A stretch of DNA of 64,000 bases from Prevotella sp. Rep29. GTDB taxonomy: Bacteria; Bacteroidota; Bacteroidia; Bacteroidales; Bacteroidaceae. Shown here one piece after another: positions 1 through 8,417 of this stretch. The notes under the pieces are model-generated. The model made no database searches, was not told where the DNA came from, and worked only from the letters and a program-made list of their open reading frames with translations. The stretch spans positions 2,170,001 to 2,234,000 of the forward strand of contig NZ_CP047159.1 of assembly GCF_019551475.1 (NCBI RefSeq), read 5' to 3'. Both the position numbers and the translations under genes were made by a program. The first letter of the stretch is position 1. Each line of letters opens with the position of its first letter.

Positions 1-53
1 ACAACTCTCCACGAATTATGATGACTGATTGGGAATCACCGCCTCTGACGGAA

Positions 54-276
54 TGAATATTTATGCGACAGGAGAATTTTGAAACTCGATTTTGCAACGT
101 ATTGATTATCAACAGCTTGAAAGGTGCTTTCTAAAAGTTCAACTTTTGCGTCCTAAAAGTTGAACTTTTAGGCGGTGAAAGTTGAACTTTTGGAAGCTCA
201 AAGTTGAACTTTTGCAAAACCGTTTCGGAACTATTATTTTTATGCACTTTTACGGCGGTTTTTGCATATTCATGCG
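54..276 (+). repeat. 22-bp-periodic palindrome element, copy A
   Basis: Four 15-bp units near AAAAGTTSAACTTTT start at 133, 155, 177 and 199, an exact 22-bp step with 7-bp spacers. A left flanking motif TGAATATTTATGCG is at 54-67, exactly 79 bp from the first unit; right-hand motifs are at 233-246 (degenerate) and 263-276. Copies B, C and D share this layout. It fills most of the gene-free stretch 1-282. No ORF inside looks real. Function unknown. Confidence 0.85.
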
Positions 277-284
277 GACATCAA

Positions 285-320
285 AAAGAGGGGCACTTCC
301 GCCGGAAAATGCCCCTCTTT
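285..320 (-). terminator. Rho-independent terminator of the C10 protease gene
   Basis: The arms AAAGAGGGGCA (285-295) and TGCCCCTCTTT (310-320) pair perfectly, followed on the minus strand by a run of T (283-287). It sits 17 bp past the third in-frame stop (337-339), the usual distance for a 3' end, but about 170 bp past the first stop at 487. Confidence 0.8.
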
Positions 321-336
321 CTGATTCGCTTCTGCC

Positions 337-489
337 CTATTTCACAACCACTTTGATTTCATCGAAGTAGTTCACGTTCGGCAAAGCTGAAAATGAATTC
401 TCGCTTTGCACTCACTTAACCACGACTTTGATTTCATCGAAGTAGTTCACGTTCGGCAAAGCTGAAAATGAATTTTCGCTTTGCACTCA
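337..489 (-). repeat. Tandem in-frame 75-bp C-terminal cassettes behind the protease stop
   Basis: After the protease stop (TGA, 487-489) the same frame continues for 24 codons to a second TGA (412-414), then 24 more to TAG (337-339). The two 75-bp units are almost identical. Each encodes a peptide ending NYFDEIKVVVK-stop, mirroring the KKVVVK-stop of the annotated protein. The frame between stops is fully open. They look like duplicated gene ends; whether they are ever translated by readthrough is unknown. Confidence 0.85.
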
Positions 490-3400
490 CTTAACCACGA
501 CTTTCTTTCCATTCACGATATATACACCCTTCGTCGTCGGACGGCTGTTGAGCCGCACGCCGTTGATGGTGTACCACGTCTCGTTGCCGTCGGCGTGCAT
601 TTCGTCTGTATTGATGGTGCGTATTGCCGTCGTGTGCGAGGAGTTGATGAGCAGTTGGTCGTAGCTGCTGCCCTCCATCGTCGCATAAACCCGGAACGGA
701 GCTGCCGTCGTATTGGCACCTGCTTTCAGGGCGCCCTTCGCACCGGCACTGCTGCCAGCCTTCATGAATTTATCGTTTCTGAGGACATACTTTCCGCTGA
801 CATCCGTATCGCCGCATACACCGTAGAGCGTCACCTGTCCGACGGTATGCGTGATGGCTGCGGGAACTACATCGAAGAATACGGTAGAAACTTTCTGGAA
901 GGAAATGGTCTTTCCTGCCAACGTTTCCGGCACTGAGATGATGTAGGGGCGGTTTGCCGTGAAAGTGGCAATGTTTGTAAACGTCAGATTATTCCCCGAC
1001 ACGCTGCTCAGTTCCTGTATCCAGAAGTCTTTCCCCGTGTCAGCTTCGCTTGTGTGCCAAGTAAGCGCCTTGTTACCCGTGTCATCTCTCACCGCATTTG
1101 GAGCGAACGGCAAGGCTATCGTCGTCCAGCTGCCAGCCTCGTCGGCAGTGAATGTGCGTTTATAATAAACCTTTTTGGCTTGAAGTTGTTGCGGGATATA
1201 GTACGGATAGCCGTCATGCAGAGTCAACGTTCCCGTTCGTCCCAACGAATTCATCACGTTCTTTCCTTTCAGGCTTGTGGGCACGCTTTCCAGCAGGTAG
1301 ATGGTATTCGGGTTGCTGTTCGGCGTGATGTTTGTGGTTCCTACTACACGCAGGTCGATGGCAACGACTGTCTCCGGCACGATAAACGCCCCGTCGGTTG
1401 CAGGAATACTCATCACATTTCCTTGCGCATCCCATGCTGTGGCTCCGTATTCCACATCGAACTGGTTGGTTGAGAGATACACATTGCTTGAGCCGTTCAC
1501 GTGTGCTGCCTTTATCAGATATGTCTTACCCATCTGCGCATCGGTCAGAGCGAACTCCTGCTCCACCGTCACCGTCTCTCCTGCCGGCACGTCCACAACC
1601 TGCTTGTTGGTGGCTATGGCGGTGGTGGTATTGGTAGCGTCGTACAACTCCGTTATCAGCCGGTGGTGATAGTCGCCCGTTCCCGTATTGGTCAACGCCA
1701 CTTTGAAGCGTATCGTCTTTCCATAGACGGCAGTCTTTTCCTCATTGGCATTGAGCAAGTCAATCGTCTTTGTCACATTTGTATTTGCAGCGCTGAGGTT
1801 CGTGTAGAAATATTCCCGCCTATAGTAGTCGGTCGAGAGGAAGAAAGCCTCGTTCTCCGTGAACGTTTCATCATCCACATAGATATTGACCTTATCCGAA
1901 CTCTCTGCCGGAACGGCAACAATCTCTTCTCCCCAATCAGAGCCTCCTTCCTTGAACATATAGATGTATCCGTTGTATTCCTCCGTATTGTTCACGAAGT
2001 TGACAATCAGGTTTTTGTCGGTGAAACTGGTGTTGGTCACCTGGAAATCGCCCTGCGGATAGATTTTAAGGTTCAGTTTTGTGCCGTTGATGACTGCCTC
2101 GATATAGTTTTTGTCTGCCTGAGCAACTTTCACCCACTGGCTGGAACTACTGCGATAGACGACGGGCACAATCTGATAGGTGCCGTTTGACAAACCGGAG
2201 CCGAACTCGATAGTGAACTCCGATGGTCCCGCCGCGTACATGGACGTATTATAAACATAGATATTCTTACTGGTCAGCAGGCTGGAATATGTTCCGTTTT
2301 GATAGAGTGCCAAACCGACACTTTGAACATTATAAGTTCCACTCAACAGGCTAAACGGCACGGCTATTGTAATATTCGAGAAGTTCGCACTGGTGCTGGT
2401 ACGGGTATATTCGCGCGTATTTTTGATGCTCTGTCTGCCCACAGATATCGTCTCATTCTGAGTGGGTACCGTCACCGCCGTCTTTGAAATACCGACAATT
2501 GCTGCCTGTCGCATCGAGAACTTTGAACCCGTAGAGCTTCCGCCGATTCCCTGTGAAGATGGATCGAGCAGTGACAGACGGTAATAGCCATCCATTGAAC
2601 CGCCCCATCCCCAGTTGATGTGAAACATGCCGTCGGCGCGGCGCCCGTCACAAACGAAGGCGTGCCCCTCATTCGAGGAGGTACTGCCCGAGTAATACAC
2701 CGGACGATTGTTCACAAGTTCGTTCGTAATCAGCGCATCCCATTCCTCAACCGAATAGCCGGCGCGGCTGACGTATTGCACGGAACTGGCATAGCCAAAA
2801 TTGTTTTTCAGCGCACTGACCACATTATAGGAAACAGCGCCCGAACCGTTGGGATGATAGTTCATTCTGACCGCCGAACCGCAATATGCCATCAGCTTCG
2901 CAACTGCCGTACGGCTGGCTGACGACGAATAGCTGTTATAGATATCGGTCATGTTGCTCCAGTCGAACGTCGTAGCCTGTAACGTATCTACCTTTGCACC
3001 GCTGTCACAGGTGTATCCGTTAATCTTAGCGACTGTTCCTGTGGGCCACTTGTGGTAATACATGATCTGCGCCATCGCCGTAGCCACACAGCCTGTCACA
3101 GAGCGCCTTCCGCTGAGCATCGGACAGAGATTATAGTAGGGAGCACCTTGGTTCCACTGGCTCTTCAGCAGTGGTGCAACAACTGTGGTGGAAACCTGCT
3201 GCGGAGCAGTCTGCACACCCGTATAGCCGTTCTCTTCCATCCACTCCATCTCCTCGATATAGCCGTCGAGAAGATATTTCACATTCGAAGGAATGTTGTT
3301 CGCATCAAACGTGCCGTTATCTGCATAGCCCAGGATGGCTTCCGTGCGGTCGTCGCCGGAGACAATCACAAAACCTTGGCTATTCTCCAGATTGAAAACG

Positions 3401-3600
3401 TAATAGTACGAACTGGCTGCAGCCTGCGCCTTTCGCGGGGCTTTATGCGCTGCCGTCTTCGCTTTCACATTGATACCTGAACGGTTGTTGGCTTTCAAAA
3501 AAGCCATCGCCTTTTGCAGTGCCTGCTGCTCACTGACGTTGCCCGCAAAGGCAATCATCGTGAAGAGGAACAACACTGCAAGCGTGAAAATTCTTTTCAT
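487..3600 (-). CDS. Secreted C10-family cysteine protease (interpain/streptopain-like)
   Basis: Predicted secreted endopeptidase of 1037 residues. A signal peptide (about 1-20) is followed by a Spi-type propeptide with SQGFVIVSGDD near residue 74. The papain-like C10 domain has catalytic Cys171 in GCVATAMAQIMYYHKWP, His313 in EGHAFVCDG and the HINWGWGG motif. About 650 residues of beta-rich C-terminal region follow. The last residues, GVYIVNGKKVVVK, resemble the sorting-type tail of many Prevotella secreted proteins (type IX-like export is inferred). C10 enzymes such as interpain A degrade host proteins including haemoglobin. The gene has its own promoter but lies just beyond a SusC/SusD operon, so it may feed that importer with peptides. 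The 3' end carries extra in-frame cassettes. Confidence 0.92.
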   Translation of the reverse strand: MKRIFTLAVLFLFTMIAFAGNVSEQQALQKAMAFLKANNRSGINVKAKTAAHKAPRKAQAAASSYYYVFNLENSQGFVIVSGDDRTEAILGYADNGTFDANNIPSNVKYLLDGYIEEMEWMEENGYTGVQTAPQQVSTTVVAPLLKSQWNQGAPYYNLCPMLSGRRSVTGCVATAMAQIMYYHKWPTGTVAKINGYTCDSGAKVDTLQATTFDWSNMTDIYNSYSSSASRTAVAKLMAYCGSAVRMNYHPNGSGAVSYNVVSALKNNFGYASSVQYVSRAGYSVEEWDALITNELVNNRPVYYSGSTSSNEGHAFVCDGRRADGMFHINWGWGGSMDGYYRLSLLDPSSQGIGGSSTGSKFSMRQAAIVGISKTAVTVPTQNETISVGRQSIKNTREYTRTSTSANFSNITIAVPFSLLSGTYNVQSVGLALYQNGTYSSLLTSKNIYVYNTSMYAAGPSEFTIEFGSGLSNGTYQIVPVVYRSSSSQWVKVAQADKNYIEAVINGTKLNLKIYPQGDFQVTNTSFTDKNLIVNFVNNTEEYNGYIYMFKEGGSDWGEEIVAVPAESSDKVNIYVDDETFTENEAFFLSTDYYRREYFYTNLSAANTNVTKTIDLLNANEEKTAVYGKTIRFKVALTNTGTGDYHHRLITELYDATNTTTAIATNKQVVDVPAGETVTVEQEFALTDAQMGKTYLIKAAHVNGSSNVYLSTNQFDVEYGATAWDAQGNVMSIPATDGAFIVPETVVAIDLRVVGTTNITPNSNPNTIYLLESVPTSLKGKNVMNSLGRTGTLTLHDGYPYYIPQQLQAKKVYYKRTFTADEAGSWTTIALPFAPNAVRDDTGNKALTWHTSEADTGKDFWIQELSSVSGNNLTFTNIATFTANRPYIISVPETLAGKTISFQKVSTVFFDVVPAAITHTVGQVTLYGVCGDTDVSGKYVLRNDKFMKAGSSAGAKGALKAGANTTAAPFRVYATMEGSSYDQLLINSSHTTAIRTINTDEMHADGNETWYTINGVRLNSRPTTKGVYIVNGKKVVVK

Positions 3601-3627
3601 ATCTTGTTCTTTTTAAATAATAGGTGA

Positions 3628-3635
3628 CAAATGTA
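3628..3635 (-). promoter_or_regulatory. -7 box of the C10 protease promoter
   Basis: The minus strand reads TACATTTG, matching the Bacteroidetes -7 consensus TAnnTTTG, 27 bp before the start codon. No clear -33 TTG is visible at the right spacing. Confidence 0.5.
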
Positions 3636-3886
3636 CACAATTTTCTTCATATGCACGAATTTTCTATTACTTTTTTATCCGAAAAAGTAAAAAAAGTAAG
3701 AAACGGACAGGAGTGAGCAGTCAGAATGTCTTTCCCAAAGCGGCTCCCCACCCTGCCTCGTTGTACTAGATTTGCGAATCCGACAGAAATTCTTTTTTAT
3801 CCCGAACACATCCGAAAATTTCGAACGTATCCGAAAATAATAGTTTTCGCTATTTTCGTCTTTTTAGGGTATTTTCGGAATACAAA

Positions 3887-3920
3887 CAATCCACGTAATC
3901 AGCGAAATCTGCGGTTAATA
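3887..3920 (+). repeat. Dispersed 'GTAATCAGCGAAATCTGCGG' core repeat, copy 1
   Basis: This copy of a short intergenic repeat recurs near 14379-14410, 49029-49052 and 52490-52522. Here it lacks the GC-rich arms seen at 52460-52554. Apart from it, the promoter box at 3628 and the terminator at 3933, I see nothing in the spacer 3601-3993. Confidence 0.6.
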
Positions 3921-3932
3921 AAACGCATAAAT

Positions 3933-3966
3933 AAAGGAGGGAAGTTTTTCTGCACTCCCCTCCTTT
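3933..3966 (-). terminator. Terminator after the BACON-like secreted protein
   Basis: AAAGGAGGG (3933-3941) pairs with CCCTCCTTT (3958-3966), giving a hairpin 28 bp past the stop at 3994. The minus-strand tail is only moderately T-rich. Confidence 0.6.
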
Positions 3967-3993
3967 TATTATGTAAATTGAGTCTATGTCAAA

Positions 3994-5691
3994 TTACTTG
4001 CGAATCACTTTCTTACCGTTTTCAATCACGATACCCTTGTAGTCTTTGCCTACGCGCTGACCAGCGAGGTTGAATGTACCGCGCTTGATGCCTGTAACCT
4101 TTTCCTCTACAGTCACGCCGTTGATGCCTGCTGCATCACGGTCGCCCTGATAGATTTCGATAGGACCAGAATCGCCACCCTTATCGCTGAGGATGCGGAT
4201 GGTTGCCTTGCGTCCCTCTACACCAGCTGGAAGCGGTTCTGCCTCTATAACAAATCCGTATTGATATATATAGTTACCAGCCGCACCTGCTTCTGGAACT
4301 TGTGACCAGTCATAGAGATCAACCTGCGACAGCCATGTTGGCAGCTCATCGATGTAATAGTTCTCAAATCCTTCCTCGCCAGTCCATGTTGACTCGATAG
4401 GCAATGTGCTGGAAAACTGTAAAGAAGCATAGTGAACAGTACCATCGGTGCCGCCACCTTCAGTCGTAGCGATATTACCTCCCTCTACAGGAGCCGTCAT
4501 GTCAAAGAACAGAGGATCTACATCAACAACATCCCACATACCGTTCAGACCGCAGATAATATGGTCGATACGACCGCTCGTGAAGTTTCTCCAACCAGAA
4601 CTATATACAGTTCCGTCTTCCTTCACATACTGGTATATCGTCGGGAAAGGACGCTCTTCCGGAACAGGATTTCTGTTAGGCTGTGTCCAGAGGAATCCCA
4701 TATCGACACCTTCCTGTGCAAAGCCACTGACAACAACAACAAACGGCTCGGTCAGAATCACCGGCATCGGACTTCCGAAATCATCCACTTCATCGTTGAA
4801 AATGGTGAGACCGCCATAAGATGTGTCAATATTATCCTTGGTGAAAGTGAACGTTGCCAATTTCTCTCCGAGAGAGTTGACTGCAGAAGTCGGGTTACCC
4901 AATGTGGTAGGGTCCGGACTAGTATAGATCTCTGCCTTCATCGAAACACCGTCAGCAATGTAAGAACCACTGTTGGAAGCCACGCGGAAGAAGAGTTCCT
5001 TCAGATAGAACGGCTTTGCGGGTTTGTCGAAGAAGATGAAATACTTGTCCTTCGTCACGGTGATACTGTCTTTCGTTTCTGGATTAACCTCCACTTTCAT
5101 TGCGTCGCCGCTACCGAAAGCATAGCCTCCATCAGAGAACTTTGCAGAATAGAATCCTGTATTCTTCAAATCCACATGGAGCAGCCCTGTAGCAATTGAG
5201 TCAGCAACTACGGCATAGCGATTGGCTGTAGCATTTCCCAGACGGAAGGTATCACAATCAGCAGCAGTAATCTGCGGCAGATACCACACATAATCACTCG
5301 GATAAAGGGAAAGATCATAGTTGTTGTCATCGTCCATACCCGATGTATAAGGATTACCTGCATTATTGAGCCATACAGACGTTGGTTTCACAGCTGCAGA
5401 ACAACGGTTCATAAAGAGCGCACCCCACGCGGGAATATTCAAATAGGTAGCTCCCGTACTAAAGCTATAGTACGTTCCAATCGGACGAGAGTAGTAGCAT
5501 CCGTTTGCAACGGACTTACGCGGCTTTGAAAACAGCGTTGCCTCCTTTTCGTTTGCAGCGCTTTCTGCTGACAAGACAGGCATCATTTTATGAGCGTCCT
5601 TGAGAGAGGACTTTTCAATCTTGCTCACTTGCTGTGCAAAACCCATCGATGCGACGAATAATGCAGCCATTAACAGTAAAGATTTCTTCAT
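3994..5691 (-). CDS. Secreted protein with C-terminal BACON-like domain and Prevotella-type tail
   Basis: 565 residues, with a clear signal peptide (MKKSLLLMAALFVASMGFAQ). The middle has no recognised fold. Residues about 445-520 (from LPTWLSQVDLYDW to GPIEIYQGD) resemble a BACON/Ig-like domain, a module of Bacteroidetes surface proteins thought to bind glycans or act as a spacer. The end, LAGQRVGKDYKGIVIENGKK, is the 'G.R....KGi.i.nGkKv' tail shared with the C10 protease and suggests surface sorting. It is the last gene of the leftward operon (64 bp after the DUF4302 gene), the position held by a BACON lipoprotein in the sister operon. It is probably a surface accessory of the importer; the substrate is unknown. 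Confidence 0.7.
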   Translation of the reverse strand: MKKSLLLMAALFVASMGFAQQVSKIEKSSLKDAHKMMPVLSAESAANEKEATLFSKPRKSVANGCYYSRPIGTYYSFSTGATYLNIPAWGALFMNRCSAAVKPTSVWLNNAGNPYTSGMDDDNNYDLSLYPSDYVWYLPQITAADCDTFRLGNATANRYAVVADSIATGLLHVDLKNTGFYSAKFSDGGYAFGSGDAMKVEVNPETKDSITVTKDKYFIFFDKPAKPFYLKELFFRVASNSGSYIADGVSMKAEIYTSPDPTTLGNPTSAVNSLGEKLATFTFTKDNIDTSYGGLTIFNDEVDDFGSPMPVILTEPFVVVVSGFAQEGVDMGFLWTQPNRNPVPEERPFPTIYQYVKEDGTVYSSGWRNFTSGRIDHIICGLNGMWDVVDVDPLFFDMTAPVEGGNIATTEGGGTDGTVHYASLQFSSTLPIESTWTGEEGFENYYIDELPTWLSQVDLYDWSQVPEAGAAGNYIYQYGFVIEAEPLPAGVEGRKATIRILSDKGGDSGPIEIYQGDRDAAGINGVTVEEKVTGIKRGTFNLAGQRVGKDYKGIVIENGKKVIRK

Positions 5692-5755
5692 AATAGTAAA
5701 GTTTTAGTTAAACAATAAAAAATATATTATATTAAAGATTTTGCCATCTGCTTTT

Positions 5756-7078
5756 TTACAAGACGAACCAGATGTCTGGGTCTGAAGCACTTGTCAGACG
5801 GACTTTGTTCATGTTGAAGTTGTTGCCACCCTCAGGAGATACGACAAACTGCTGAGACAGGAGATTCATCAAATCTACCAGTGCGCTGAACTGCCCATAA
5901 TTGGTTTCTGCAGCAGTATTTGCCGGACCGACATAGCCCAGTGTCACGTGGGTTGCATCGTCTTGCGTTCCTGTGAAGTTGAAGATGTCTGTTCGGTTAC
6001 GCGGAGCCGTCGCTGCACGATAGACGATTCTGCACTTGAACGTCTCTTCTGATGAGTCGTACAAGAAGACTATATTGTTGAACGTAAATCTTTTGGTAGC
6101 ATACTGCGTACTCAACTCAGTGATATACGTTTTCATCTTGTCAGACATAGAGGAAGATGCCGTCATCGTCCAGCTCTGTCCGTTCTCAACCATCTTGCGC
6201 AGGAAGAATCCTCCTGCATCTTCTCCAGAGATTGTATATTCAGCATTTTCTGTTCCACGGAACACATCTGCCTCCTCATCATAAACGAATTCCTGCTGCT
6301 GCACCTCGTCGCTCATGATATAGGTTTCACGGAAGCGGAAATAGTATTTTCCGTCTTTCTGCGTAAGGAGATATGGGTGAACTGTCGTCTCGGTGATTGC
6401 GTCGCCACCTACGGGATAGGTCTCAGGCATTCCCGAACTTACACTTTTCATATAATAGTGATATTCTCCCATGTTCAGCTGCGCAAAGTTCGGGAAGGTC
6501 GAGCCAAAGCAACGGTTCTTGAACTGCTCAAGGTCGGTGAGATAGGTCTCGAAATCCGTGTCATATGGCAAGCGGGTGAGACGGATATAAGTACCGCGTT
6601 TCTTTCCTTTAAGCATCACATACTCTCCGTCCTCTGGCACATTGACCATGACAAACTCATAGTCGCCTTCATATCCCGTACCTGTGGAAAGGAGTCCCGG
6701 GTCGGAGAAGGTGTGCAGCACATTGTTGTGGGAGTTGAACGAGAGCACCATGCCCTGGTCTGTAATCACCTCCCACAAAGAGGTGTCTTCAACATATTGA
6801 TTACCACTGACTGAGTTTTTCATTCCGATGTTCACCGTTCCGTTATCGTTGAAACGGACAAGCATCAGGTAACCCAAGCCTTTCGGTGCGGTATAAGAAA
6901 CAATGGGATAATACTCCATCGCCCAAGTCGTACCTTCAAGATATTCTGTATATTTCTTCTGCGTCTGCTGCAGGCGCTCTGCCGCAGTACTATCAAAGAG
7001 GTCTTTCTCTTCACCTACACATCCCGAAAAGAGCAGCGCCATGCAGAAAAGCAGTGACAATGACAATATTTTTTTCAT
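5756..7078 (-). CDS. DUF4302 family lipoprotein
   Basis: 440 residues. Lipoprotein signal with lipobox ending FSGC (Cys20). The family hallmark follows: a conserved N-terminal segment (AERLQQTQKKYTEYLEG, then WAMEYYP) and a long beta-rich body. DUF4302 proteins are found in Bacteroidetes beside SusC/SusD and zinc-peptidase lipoproteins; their biochemical role is unknown. The gene lies 49 bp after the metallopeptidase gene on the same strand and has a paralogue at 15629-16999 in the same relative position. It is likely an outer-membrane, surface-exposed binding component; that is inference. Confidence 0.8.
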   Translation of the reverse strand: MKKILSLSLLFCMALLFSGCVGEEKDLFDSTAAERLQQTQKKYTEYLEGTTWAMEYYPIVSYTAPKGLGYLMLVRFNDNGTVNIGMKNSVSGNQYVEDTSLWEVITDQGMVLSFNSHNNVLHTFSDPGLLSTGTGYEGDYEFVMVNVPEDGEYVMLKGKKRGTYIRLTRLPYDTDFETYLTDLEQFKNRCFGSTFPNFAQLNMGEYHYYMKSVSSGMPETYPVGGDAITETTVHPYLLTQKDGKYYFRFRETYIMSDEVQQQEFVYDEEADVFRGTENAEYTISGEDAGGFFLRKMVENGQSWTMTASSSMSDKMKTYITELSTQYATKRFTFNNIVFLYDSSEETFKCRIVYRAATAPRNRTDIFNFTGTQDDATHVTLGYVGPANTAAETNYGQFSALVDLMNLLSQQFVVSPEGGNNFNMNKVRLTSASDPDIWFVL

Positions 7079-7127
7079 ATTCTGTTATTCTTTAAATTTA
7101 ATCTATTAAACAAATATGCTCCAATCA

Positions 7128-8405
7128 TCAAGGCATCAGTGCCTTATATTTCTCAACTTCTTGGCGTAATTCCTCCAACAGTGTCGTACCGTCAGCGCGA
7201 ACATAGGTCAGCTTATTGACTGGCTTTCCTTCTTCGTCAAGCATCAGCTTGTCATTATCGTCATGCATATACTGACGACGCTGTACCTCATAGCGCACGG
7301 CATCCAGGTCGTAATTGAAACGCTCCATCAGCCATTCGCGGGTCATCTGCAACTTCTTCAGAATCACGTCACGTCCGTTTTCTTGATTGGTTTTATCAAC
7401 AATGCTCAGATAGACGATGTTTCCTTCTGCATCAGGCACGGCATAGCCACTGGCATCGCGCTGGATATATTTACGCACGACCTGATAGGTGGCAACGACA
7501 TCGCCACTGGTTGTTCCGTTCCGGTGCCAGTAGCCGACAGAGTCGCGATGGATTCCGGGCTTCAGTCTCCAAGTTGTAGGATCAGCATCAACGCTGGTTG
7601 TCCCATTCACGAAATAGCTTGCAAAACGCTCTGCCGGCACGTCGGTTGCCAATTCCCAGCTCTTCGTTGCACCATTCAACATGTTCTCCCATGTGACGGT
7701 ATCTTTCACGATGTAGTTGGCAATCACTTCAACCCAGTCTTCACGTGCCTGAGAAGAGGCATACTTAGACACAAATCCCTGTCCCAACGCCACGGAGTCT
7801 GGCGTGTCTTGCCAGCCGGCGGTGTTGTAGAAGGTGTTTGAAATCAAGTCGAACTCTGTCGGACGATTCTCGTTCTGGTTGAGGATGTGTCCAAACTCAT
7901 GGTGCATCGTCTTAAAGAAATACTCGTTGGTCATCTCCAGATTGTCGGGAGTCAGATTCTCTGCATTGTAAAGTGTAATCTTCAGACCACCTTCTGCCGT
8001 TCCCAGCGTTATCGTACCGGAAGTCGGGTTGTAGGCTGGTGAGCCAATCAAGTGAATCACGCGCGGACTATACTTCTTCAAGAATTGTTCGCCTACGATT
8101 TTCTTATATACGTCATACCAAAGATACTTGTTGAGCACAGCCAGGTTGACACTCTGCTCATAAGAACATGGAATCAGGTTATAGTCCATATCGGAACCGA
8201 TATCCTGCAACTTGTACAGGTAGCGCAGGTTGTATGGCTCTTGGAAGTTTACTTTCAGGAACGTATCAAGCGGGAAAGTAAACACGGTTCTATCTAACGG
8301 ATACTCTGTCGTATCAAAGATTGTAGCTCCCAAATCATCATCAGAGCATGATGCCACATTGAAAGACAACAGGGCTACTATGGAATAAATTATTAGCTTT
8401 TTCAT
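7128..8405 (-). CDS. SusD-linked zinc metallopeptidase lipoprotein
   Basis: 425 residues; lipobox Cys20 (VASC). It belongs to the substrate-import-associated zinc metallohydrolase lipoproteins (Peptidase_Mx1-like). The zinc motif HEFGH is at 169-173, with a likely third ligand Glu in REDWVEVIANY near 220. These enzymes are encoded next to SusC/SusD and are thought to trim the imported substrate at the cell surface. Compared with the 300-residue paralogue at 17015-17917, this copy has about 100 extra residues after the catalytic core (about 240-340) and a longer C-terminus. It is 12 bp downstream of susD. Confidence 0.85.
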   Translation of the reverse strand: MKKLIIYSIVALLSFNVASCSDDDLGATIFDTTEYPLDRTVFTFPLDTFLKVNFQEPYNLRYLYKLQDIGSDMDYNLIPCSYEQSVNLAVLNKYLWYDVYKKIVGEQFLKKYSPRVIHLIGSPAYNPTSGTITLGTAEGGLKITLYNAENLTPDNLEMTNEYFFKTMHHEFGHILNQNENRPTEFDLISNTFYNTAGWQDTPDSVALGQGFVSKYASSQAREDWVEVIANYIVKDTVTWENMLNGATKSWELATDVPAERFASYFVNGTTSVDADPTTWRLKPGIHRDSVGYWHRNGTTSGDVVATYQVVRKYIQRDASGYAVPDAEGNIVYLSIVDKTNQENGRDVILKKLQMTREWLMERFNYDLDAVRYEVQRRQYMHDDNDKLMLDEEGKPVNKLTYVRADGTTLLEELRQEVEKYKALMP

Positions 8406-8417
8406 GGTCTTCTATAT

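Noticed and set aside
182..370. 62-codon plus-strand frame over copy A and the terminator
   Set aside because: It is made of palindrome units and a terminator hairpin; no ribosome-binding or promoter signal.
1501..2190. 229-codon plus-strand frame within the protease gene
   Set aside because: Shadow of the C10 protease C-terminal region; no promoter or family resemblance.
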